DNA of 64,000 nt, taken from positions 16,670,820 to 16,734,819 of the forward strand of contig OY741285.1 of assembly GCA_963514095.1 (NCBI GenBank), given 5' to 3'. Under the pieces are notes generated by a model. That model did not search any database. It was not told the origin of the DNA and worked only from the letters and a program-made list of their open reading frames with translations. Below, one piece after another: positions 55,081 through 64,000 of this stretch. How positions within the stretch are numbered: the first letter of the stretch is position 1; every line of letters starts with the position of its first letter. The translations under genes were made by a program, and so were the position numbers. This DNA is from Eutrigla gurnardus (lineage: Eukaryota > Chordata > Actinopteri > Perciformes > Triglidae).

Positions 55081-56086
55081 TGATGATGAACCTTAGATGA
55101 AAAACATTGTTAGCTCATCTTTTTTTTTTGTCTTCTCAATTTGATCAATCAGCAATGTACCTTTTTGATTTTTTCTTGTTCCTGCGTCCGGTCCAGAAGG
55201 AGTCCTGAAGCATGTCTTCGTGTGTGGAGGTGGGAGAGAGTGATGTGTCTGTGTTGTTTGTGCGGCGAGTGTTTGAGTCCCATTGGTTTTGCTTTAGTGC
55301 TGCAGCGAGTGGAAGCCCGTTCCCGCCAGGAAACAGAGAAAGTCGCTTTTGCTTATAGAGCTCCATGTCACAAATTTGCCTCGAGGGGCTTTAAAATCTG
55401 TTCAGACCCTCAATTCATAGAAGGAAACCCCCCTAAATAAACCCCTAAAGCAGTAGACATTGAACCAGGAGGACAAAATTACAGAGAATAGAGATCTGGA
55501 GGAGGCCAAGCTCTAACGTTCCCACGGAAAAGGAGAAGGGAAACAAACATGCACGAGGGGAGAATCTGAATCCTCCTGGAGGAGGTACAACCAGACCCCA
55601 AACATCTGGAGCGAGGCACCCGGGGGAGCGCAGTGGTCCCGGGATGGTTGATGGTGCACAGAGAGAGAGAGGGACCTCCGAGCCAAAGAGAGAACAAGGA
55701 AAAACTAGAGAGAGCTTTGAGGCTTCCTGTGTTTACAAACCGGCTTGGAGGAAGTCTGCAGTGTTGTGAACAGAGGGACCAACGCCGACTGGACAAACCA
55801 ATGGATTCATCGGAGGGTGAGACGCTAACAGAGTTTGGCCACCGGGAAAGAGACCTAGGATTGTGTTTCCTGTTGATGATGGAGTGAGAGAGGCTGAAGG
55901 ACCGATCCCGTTCAGGACCACCGGGGGCGACACCAACCAGCTGCTCGGTCCTTCACTGCATCGTCCACAGAGCGGGCTACGCTAACGCTGTAGCTAACCT
56001 GCTTCCAAGTGTTAGTGTTACCACGGTGACAAAGTTAGGATACGTTAGACTGGAGTACAAAACAAATTGAATGAAACATTAGGAAT

Positions 56087-56155
56087 AAATTCACAATATT
56101 ATCCCGATAATCATCAAAATATGTTTAAAACTGTTTAAACGGCGCTAAAACCTAG
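56087..56155 (-). mobile_element. MITE-like segment, copy 1 of an inverted pair
   Basis: Read on the minus strand, this segment matches 59803-59871 on the plus strand over about 70 bp, with a core of roughly 33 identities in 40. Sequence to its right ends in 'gtcccgtccctac', a terminus typical of fish MITEs, so the full element may run to about 56370. Confidence 0.5.
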
Positions 56156-59100
56156 TGGAATAACGAATCAAGAGACACACAAAAACTATTCAATCTTAAA
56201 TAAGATCATGAATCATCACGTCCCCCTGCATAAATAAAGGATAAATAAATGAAAACATTTTGTATCCTGTATTTATCCATCTTTAATAATAAAAAGCCAG
56301 ACAATTGTTTAAGGTCACTTTTAATGGAACTGAATTAAATTAGTATTATCCTTTATCGTCCCGTCCCTACTCGTGATAATCAAATAAAGTTGTGACTGAG
56401 CTCACAATTCAACTCCATAATTTAACCATAATTCTAAAATTGAGAGTCTTATTTCTGAATCGTAAATTACAATCTCAATGTTTTGACTTACAGTCTCACA
56501 AATGTCTCTGAACCATGTGGTGCATTTATTTGTGTCATCCTTAAATATCTTTATGACATAATCTTGATTTAAAAGTAATGTTTATTTCATTCGTCCCCAG
56601 CTTCTCCTCGGTGGAAATGGGCTTCCATAGCACAGTGAACACACAAGAACATTATTTACCTCCAAAGTCCAGCTTGATCATGTGATCCTAAATAAATCAC
56701 ATTTTGACTTTTTTTTCCTCACAAACACACGTGCTAGGGCGCACTTTCTCCCGCTGCGGTCAAAGTGCCGGCAGCAGCTCGTGCCCCCCCACATCCAAGC
56801 CGGGCCCCCATCCGTCCTGTTCTCCTTGTGTTGGCATGGCTACCACCGAGGCTGTGCATGTGTAGGTGTGTGCATGTGAATGTCGGCGTCCATGGTCATG
56901 TGAGAGAGAACTGTGTTCGCTGTGTGTGAATGCTTTGCTATGATTCAACCCTCTTCTACCCCCCCTCCCCCCCAAAAGCACCTTTTCAGGCCGCGGTACA
57001 TGACAGAAGTCTGTAAAACAGCGTCCTGTCATAGACTTGGATTATTCCCTTTGAAGAATGTAACTAATATGTCGGCAGGCAAACGGGAGTGGAAAGGGGG
57101 AGCCGTTCATGCGTGAGGGCGGGGGGTCGTAGGAGATGAAAACCCAATTGCGAGAGTAATATTTCAAAATAAAGAAAAGCTTTGCTGGATTCCCACAAAC
57201 AAGAAGGCAGGCTGTTTGCTGGCGGAGTAGATTACCGTCACGTCTCCAGTTGGAGGCTTCAAAATTGTTTTTCTCTCCAAACGACGGCCTTATTGATTGC
57301 TGTTGTATCGGCGCGCCTCACCGCTGTTGTTCTGTGTCGTGTTCTGCCGGCGCCGGGGGGATTCATCACGAGGGCTCAGCACTTAGAAAGACGCTCGCCG
57401 TGGAAGTTGGACAGCAAAGAGTGAATTAGAGCGCCGGGCGGTGGCAAGTTAAGGGCTCCAGAGAGTGATTTTTTAGGTTATCACAGCACACAATATTAGC
57501 GGGCTCAATCTAAGCCGATACTCCCGTTTGTGGCCACGTTGGCAGGAGATTCACCCAGTGGAGGATAGTTTACCCTGTCGTGAGCTGAATAACAATCAGT
57601 GCCAAAAAATCAGCCCATCGTTTAAATTGTGACTGTTATCTGGCGGCCGTCGAGAGTTGGAGGCGTCGCGTGGATGGAGAGCTGGTCGCCACCCCGTCCC
57701 TTCTCCGCTCGACGATCAGCTTCGACACGATCGCCGTCCTGCTTTGAGAAGCAAAATCCCGAGACAACTAAGAGCACTTAGAGGGGACCTACGAGGAGAT
57801 TTATAGTCATGGAGGGGGGGGGTATTTTTGTACGGATGGGTGGGAAACCACATGCCTAGACAGCTAAGAATGTACACGAATTAGCTCATCTTTTAGTAGT
57901 CCATCAATCAGAGATATAGATCAGAGATTAGGTCCATGATGTGAATTGTATTGGGAGTTTTGAGGGAGAGATCTGCGCTTATAAGGAGAAGAAAACATAT
58001 GCAATGCTTGTCAGGTTGAAAAAAAACGGTTTTGAATCGGTTCAGAACTGCTCAGGTTTGATGAACCGGCCTCAAAGGGTGCTTTCCGTCCTCCCTCTCT
58101 CCCCCGGTCCAACGTGTCTCCCTTGTCTGTCCTGTCGAACCCTCCGAGCAGCAACTCCGTCACACAAGCTGGCGAACTCGGCTCTGCAGCAGGTCCGAGC
58201 CACTTTACTCAGCACCAGCAAAAATCACCCATCATCCACCTCTTCATGGCGTCACGGCCAACCGGGAAAGGTCTTCTTTTACTGTGCCACCTTGTTATCT
58301 TTTCTCTTCTTCTTTTTTTTTGCTCGCATTGTTTACAAACGGAAAAGGACTCGGTGTTGCATGTACAGAGAGCTTAGCATGCTAATAGTACAATGTGAAA
58401 AAACATTTAGCAAAAACACACTATGCTTCAACGTGGTTTCCTCAACAGCAGAACCAGTGTTTCGCTACAAAAAAAAAACACAAAAAAAAAAGCTGGTGGA
58501 CGCGACGAGTCGTATTCAGTGGCTGGTGCTGGTCGATGTCTCCATGTCAGACTTTATTTATAGATGGGGTTATGTTGTACAAATGTCTATGAACTATGTC
58601 TGTGTGTCTGTATTCGCTATTCTACAATCCGCCGTCCGAGTCAATGGTAAAAGTCTCAAAATGAAAAATCAACAAAAGAAAAAGTAAACACTGAATGAAG
58701 ATCTTTGGGCCGCGAGCATCGGTGGCGTGCAGGAGTTTGTCTCAAATGAAGACGAGGATGCCGGACGGTGCGTTTAAACACTGTTCTTGCAAACCTTGTG
58801 TTGAGATATCTCGGCCGTTTCCGCCGGTAGAAGCACGCTGAAGAGCTGAATCCACGGCGGTGGATTTCTCTCGGGGTTACGTTTTCATTTGCTGTTTCTT
58901 TTCTTTGTCTTTTTCCTCTTGGATTTTCTCAAGGACCCTGTTCAGCCTGCTCAGTATATTTGTGACTATTCAAACGTACCAGGACTTTCAAACCAGCAGT
59001 AGATGTTTGAACAAAACCTACACAGAAAAATAATAATAAACTAAACATGCAAACGAGCTAGGAGAAAATGCCTCGCTACAACTGCTAACCAATACAACTA

Positions 59101-59400
59101 CCTTTCTTACTTTTTGTATCACTCCTTCAAGAGTTCCTCGCTTCACTGTGACTACAGAGGCTGCTGGGAAAACTATGATGTGGTCTGCAGACACTCAGGG
59201 GTCACGACCCGTCCGGTCAGGATCAGGGTTTAGTCGGAAAGGTGCCAAAGACAGGACGCGAGGTGATTTTTGTCAGTTATGTTGAAGGCGTGTTGACGTG
59301 TTGTCGAGGCTGTAAACGAGGCAAACCCTCTCTGAGGACGACCGGGATCCAAGTGCAAGCAACCTTGGCCATGTGGTCTCTCTGCCTGATCCAGGGCTGT

Positions 59401-59568
59401 CGTATCGTGGTCCTGGACCTTCGTATGGTGGTCCTGGACATTTGTATCATGGCCCTGGACCTTCGTATCGTGGTCCTGGACCTTCGTATCGCGGTCCTGG
59501 ACCTTCGTATCATGGTCCTGGACCTTCGTATCGCGGTCCTGGACCTTCGCATCGCGGTCCGGGACGGC
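59401..59568. repeat. 21-bp minisatellite, eight copies
   Basis: The unit is cgtatcgtggtcctggacctt with point changes between copies; eight copies fill 168 bp exactly. Because the unit is a multiple of three and lacks stops, it keeps reading frames open on both strands (a GPSYRGP-like heptapeptide on the plus strand). There is no start context, splice signal or homology to suggest it is translated. Confidence 0.95.
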
Positions 59569-59802
59569 GTCTCCTAAAGCCCGGACATTTAGTTGCTCAT
59601 CGGATTACAGTCAGAGGTCGAAGGCGATTTTAGCGTCTCGTAAGGTGGAGAAGAAAAAATATGTTAATATGTACAAAAATCAGAAATGACTTTGAATGCA
59701 AGGTTTTAGACAAAAGAAAGGTCTCTAAAGTCAGTAAATGCTACGTCATATCAAAGATGTAATTCAAATATTAGTTTGTTAACTAAATGTAAAGTGACAC
59801 CA

Positions 59803-59871
59803 GGATGTTTTAGTGCCACTTTAAGAGTTTTAAGCACATTTTGATGATAATCAGGATAATATCGTGAATCA
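59803..59871 (+). mobile_element. MITE-like segment, copy 2 of an inverted pair
   Basis: This is inverted relative to 56087-56155 and shares 'gttttag.gcc' and 'attttgatgat' blocks and the 'ggataatat.gtgaat' block. It supports a dispersed element family, probably a non-autonomous DNA transposon. Confidence 0.5.
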
Positions 59872-61127
59872 CAATAATTTAGGCAGGATAATGGTGACAG
59901 GACATTTTCATATTGTCCCATCAGTATGTTTCTGAAGTAGTAACGTTCCAGATTTCTGGTTTCACACGGGACTTGAACACCAGTCTCCTGGGTGAAAGTC
60001 CTGCATTTCTGGTCCTTAATGCGACCACGTACAGCGTACATGATGACGCTGCTGCAAGGAGAAATAACATTCTCAACGTCAGATACACATCTGACAGGGT
60101 CAACCAAGTCAATTATACTGTTTATACAGAATGATGAACTACATCTTTGTACTGACTTGAGTTGAACTTCACCACCTTACAAGTCACAGACGATTACGAC
60201 GGAGGGTTTCTGTGAGCGACTCAAATGTCCAGGTAGTCAGGACGTGCTAACTGGAGGTTTATTCCACTTGGCTTCTTGTTTCTCACCAGAAAGAGTAAAA
60301 TCAAATCTTGCTTGTGACGTAGTGTGCAGATTCGTCCCGGTCAAAGCGGTGAACAACGGAGACAGCACGCAGGGAAACACGCCATTCACTGTACTAACAG
60401 CAGACATCTCTCTTCTGTCTCTATCCAGAGGTGCCAGATGTTCTTATATTTTCAGGTTAACACGAAGAGTAGCAGAAAGTATTTAAAAGTTGATTCAGTT
60501 TCAGCGTTGGGGATTCTGTGTGAACGGCCCGACGCTACGAGCCACAGCCTCCTGGTGTTCTGGTGCCGCTTAAACCACACAACAATAAGCATCTGAGAAA
60601 TATAATATATATTATATTGTATGATATTCGTTTCAGGTTTTTTTGTTCCTGTCATCGCCGTGTCTCTCTTTGTTTGTCTCACGCAGAGCAAAGGAGCGAT
60701 ATCTAGGGTTCATTTCTAGGCGCGCGAGGACGTTACGGTCGAAGCTTTAGGCGACGCTCTGGGCCAAATAAAGACGCAGCGTCTTCAAACGCAACACAAA
60801 CACACGCGCAGGAAACCTCCGAATATCTACTGTGATCTCCTCTCACACCACCCACACCTCCATCACACCCAGCCCCTTCTCACCTGGACCTGTCCCCTCC
60901 CCCCGTGGTTACCCCGCTGTTCCCCGAGCACCCCCCCCCCCCCTCCAGAGTCCAGTGGGTGGTGTGATGTCAGGTTTTTGTGGTGGGCTGCTTAACGACA
61001 GGTCCAGACAATCAGCGTGTTTGTAAATGTCAATGTGTGATTTTCAAATCTTTGTTTATGGTCAGGGTTTTAAAGGAAGATATTTTTATGGTAATTGTCG
61101 CTGGTCTATTTTACTATATATTTATGT

Positions 61128-61133
61128 AATAAA
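61128..61133 (+). terminator. candidate polyadenylation signal AATAAA
   Basis: AATAAA sits in 'tttatgtaataaatatgtga' after an AT-rich stretch, which looks like a typical transcript end. It is 13.4 kb after the receptor stop codon, so it would mean a very long 3' UTR or a separate transcript. Confidence 0.25.
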
Positions 61134-63474
61134 TATGTGACTAAATTGACATCTCACTGGCTCTTTGGGCTGTTATCGGCTCTCGGGTCTCCGGCCGGCT
61201 ACGTCATGTGCTGGAGGGTTTTCATTAATGGACTAATAAATTAAACCCACAAAAAAACCCTTTTCTCTTGTCATCGCCTCATTGTCTCTGATATTTATAT
61301 GAAGAGTTTTTGTTCACTGTACATGGAAGAAATGAGAAATATTAATATCTGCATTAAAGTCGCAATCCAGATTGGTGAAATTACAGCTGAATATGTTCTT
61401 AAAGGTGCAACGTGATTTGTTTAACTTAAATAATCACATTACAAAGACTTAAAAATAAAACTTCAAATATTTGTATTGTTCTCAGAGTTTCATCAGTTTG
61501 GTCCTGTTGTTAGTTCATAATTGGCTTTTTTAAATATCTTATACCTGATATAAATCTAAATTGTATGTTCCCCGTAGCCGAGGTGGAACCCGCTAGTCTT
61601 CAGAGCAGGTGGCTACATGCTACATGCTACATACTGAACCTTCCAAACAGACTCATGTGACTCTGAATTGTAACATGGCCAATATAAAAGATGTGTTCTC
61701 GCTGCATCAACACTACTTAAACCTGCCTCTGCAGGTTTCAGCAATAATAGATGAAAACGTAAACGTCCCCATGTCGCATAATCCAACATGAGCACTTAAT
61801 CCCCCTTAGATTAGAGGACGGCAGCGGTGAAAAATATGTGCATTCATTTGAAAAACAATGTTTAGGAGTAGACTCGGTTGGGTCTGAAAGAAACGGCCAA
61901 ATGAGGAGCGAACGAGGTTTGTCTGGTCGAATCAGCGTCAGGGTGTGAAGACGCACGCTGGCGGCGCTGCTCAATTCATCAGCACCCGTCACTCCACATC
62001 CTGTCTGATGTATTGACGGATCAGGTCAGACGTCTATGTGAGACGGAGGGTCGCGAGGACGCGTGCGTCTGCAGCGTTGCTCTGCTGATGATGATAATGA
62101 TGTCACACCTCGCTTTCACTGAAACGCTGAGAAGAAATCCACATGATTACACCTCCCTGGCGTCACGGCTTTACGGTCCGCACTCTCGCTGCACGTTGGG
62201 GCAATTTGGATTAGCAACCTGGCGGCGGCTCCCGTGTGACTCAGACGGTGCAAAGATGAAGTAATACGTTATTTCCAAAGGGAGCTTATGGGGCATCACA
62301 TATAACATGTACAATGGGGTTCATGGTTGAAGACTTTTCAGTCATTGGATCCATGTTGGAATCCGACCTGCGACACAAGACGACGTGAATGAAGAAGTGG
62401 AGTGAAGGTCTGCTGTGAGGTTGTGAAGGGTCACGTAGTCTGATGGCGTGTCACCATCTGGTGGTCTCACAAGAGTCAACAAGAAATACCATTAAACGGT
62501 GGGCTTTCAATGACTCAAAGAAGCAAAACAGCTTTGTTCTGTTTGATCAGCTACCTGCTGCTTCCGGAGTTGATGAGAGCCTTGATAGTGAATCAAATCC
62601 AAACAGTTGCAGGCTTTAAGACAAAAACAATGAGCTGAGGGGAACTGATGATGATTCTCAGTGGGCTTTTCACATCCCATCCCATCCTTTGAACAATCTT
62701 CAGATAAAAAGTTCTTGGTCGACATTTAAAGGTGCAATAGAGGAGATAAGGAGCATTTCCATTGCTTCTCAACATGGGCGACAGCTGAGCCGGCAGCCTG
62801 CAGCTAACGGTGCAAACTATGACAAAAGTGAGGGGGAACCGGATGGGTTTTTTTTTTTTTGCTTTCCTCTGTTAACTGCTGTGCACACGACAACAGCAGT
62901 GGAGGAGCGAGGGCATGCTATGTTCACCTCTGGTGAAACTGGGATCCATCCAGAATCGATCTGCCCACCTCTAGCTCTGGTTGGCAGATCGAGCAAATGA
63001 AACAACACACACAGCGGGACAGTGACTTCTCTGCTCAGGTAGACGTCACTCCGCTACATCTTTACTTAGACAACAGTTGTTTGCTGCTACATTGATGCTC
63101 TTTGTGTCAGATATCACAACCTTAAAGACTTTATATGAAATTTCTGAAATACTAGATAGTGTGCTTTTAGTTTTTTGTTTTAAAACACAACTTTTCCCCT
63201 GAATGTTTTGAAGCACAATTCATTCTGCCCAACTGTAGAGCACACAAGTTCTCCCCACTCATCGGGCCTGCTAGTGTGCAGCAGGTGACTGAAGGACTGG
63301 AAGGTTGGACTTCCTGAAGACAGCGCGGGTCTGTTCTTCATTAACTTGGTGTGGGAAGGGTGGGTCTCTTCACATGAAGCCGGCCATGTGGGTGGAAGCT
63401 GTTGTGGGGGCTGTGATCTCACAAAGGCAGCTTTTCCGCCAACCAATCCCACGCTAGCTGTTTGGACGATAGCC

Positions 63475-63590
63475 CATCCCCCTCAGCTCGCCCTCCTCCC
63501 TCTCTCTCGCTCTCTCTCTCTCTCCCATGTGTCTGTCATGCGCACACACCCTCTCCCTCCCTCCCTCTCTCTCTCACATGCACACACTTC
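63475..63590. repeat. pyrimidine-rich (CT)n tract
   Basis: Two CT-rich blocks (about 63490-63525 and 63548-63575) separated by mixed sequence. Confidence 0.85.
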
Positions 63591-63698
63591 ATGCTCCGTC
63601 ATGGCAGGAATTTTCCACTCAGCAGCAGGAGAACATTGCAGCCAGCTGTGCTGTCAATTTCAGTACATGCTTGAATCTCAAGGACCGCTTGCAGACTC

Positions 63699-63719
63699 CT
63701 CCCCCCCCCCCCCCCCCCC
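63699..63719. repeat. poly-C tract
   Basis: A run of about 20 C just upstream of a possible promoter. Confidence 0.9.
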
Positions 63720-63768
63720 TCTTTTTTCTCCTTCTTCCCAACCCTGGCGTTTGCCTCTCATGCTCAGC

Positions 63769-63776
63769 TATATATG
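63769..63776 (+). promoter_or_regulatory. possible TATA box
   Basis: TATATATG lies 104 bases before an ATG that opens a 37-codon frame. The order of pyrimidine tract, C tract, TATA-like element and ATG looks like a promoter, but TA-rich strings are frequent here. Confidence 0.2.
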
Positions 63777-63872
63777 CATGCACACAAAGTACATGGTGTA
63801 CTGAACACGGCCTGTGACCAGCAGCAGCAGCTTCATTTTCATCTCATGCTTTCTGCTCAAAGCCTCGCATTC

Positions 63873-63986
63873 ATGGCGAAGAAAGAACTTCACGCCAACG
63901 TGAACATGTGTGTTTACCAGGACAGCGGAGCAGAAGAATGCAACTCCCGAGTACTGGGGCCCAAGGGAGACAGGACGGCCTGCTAA
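63873..63986 (+). CDS. unidentified short ORF, doubtful
   Basis: ATG at 63873 to TAA at 63984-63986 gives 37 residues starting MAKKELHANVNMCVYQDSGA. I do not recognise it and see no signal peptide, membrane segment or known domain. It could be a small protein, a leader frame of a gene that continues beyond the window, or noncoding. The TATA-like element upstream is the only support. It is not the first exon of nr1d1 or rara as I remember them. Confidence 0.12.
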   Translation: MAKKELHANVNMCVYQDSGAEECNSRVLGPKGDRTAC

Positions 63987-64000
63987 TACCCCCCGTCTCC

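Larger units (their letters stand above)
47771..63590 (+). other. 3' UTR of undetermined length and downstream sequence
   Basis: No protein-coding exon was recognised on either strand. The first several kilobases are probably 3' UTR, since TR-alpha mRNAs have long ones. AATAAA signals occur at 55075-55080 and, in a classic AT-rich setting, at 61128-61133; others exist, so the transcript end is open. The segment holds CA, GT and TA microsatellites, C and A tracts, a 21-bp minisatellite and an inverted pair of MITE-like segments. nr1d1, expected here by mammalian synteny, was not found. Confidence 0.55.

Noticed and set aside
57941..58687. 248-codon plus-strand ORF
   Set aside because: It has no recognisable domain, has low-complexity Lys and Phe runs from A and T tracts, and shows no codon bias; chance ORF in downstream sequence.
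59277..59552. Arg-Ser-rich minus-strand ORF that looks like an SR domain
   Set aside because: The composition is a direct result of the 21-bp minisatellite; no adjoining RNA-binding domain.

Overview
The window is genomic DNA from a ray-finned (teleost) fish. Three things support this: a vertebrate gene spread over about 28.5 kb with GT-AG introns, a very high density of (CA/GT)n microsatellites, and several dispersed repeats of fish type (tRNA-headed SINEs, an L2-type LINE 3' end, hAT-like MITEs). There is no bacterial or viral character.

The one gene I can identify is thyroid hormone receptor alpha on the + strand. All eight coding exons are present: 19223-19278, 30506-30567, 34882-34982, 35677-35824, 36635-36840, 43793-43939, 46074-46332 and 47520-47770. 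The joined reading frame is 1230 nt (409 codons plus stop). It has an intact two-zinc-finger DNA-binding domain, hinge, ligand-binding domain and AF-2 helix. The TR-alpha-type serine at residue 276 and the TR-alpha-like N-terminus and second finger make it alpha rather than beta. From memory of teleost paralogues it looks like thraa (TR-alpha-A); the paralogue call is less certain than the family call.

Layout: 1-18925 is upstream sequence with no recognisable coding exon; it probably contains unseen 5' noncoding exons, and it carries a microsatellite cluster and two nuclear-receptor-type motifs. 18926-19278 is the likely exon with the end of the 5' leader and the start codon; the leader holds several upstream ORFs. 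19279-47519 is the intron-exon body. 47771 onwards is a long 3' UTR of undetermined end plus intergenic DNA with repeats and a 21-bp minisatellite. At 63.77-63.99 kb there is a weak hint of a promoter with a short ORF that I cannot identify. nr1d1, the tail-to-tail neighbour of THRA in mammals, was not recognised in the 16 kb downstream.

Most open reading frames in the window are by-products of CA/GT, TA and pyrimidine repeats and are not annotated. I found no convincing new molecular system. The points most worth a second look are the leader with an upstream ORF ending directly on the receptor start codon, the simple-sequence repeats that form or touch the splice sites of both zinc-finger exons, a hAT-like MITE 64 nt from the last coding exon, exact or near-exact DR4/DR1 motifs, and a Val-to-Met change in the ligand-binding core.
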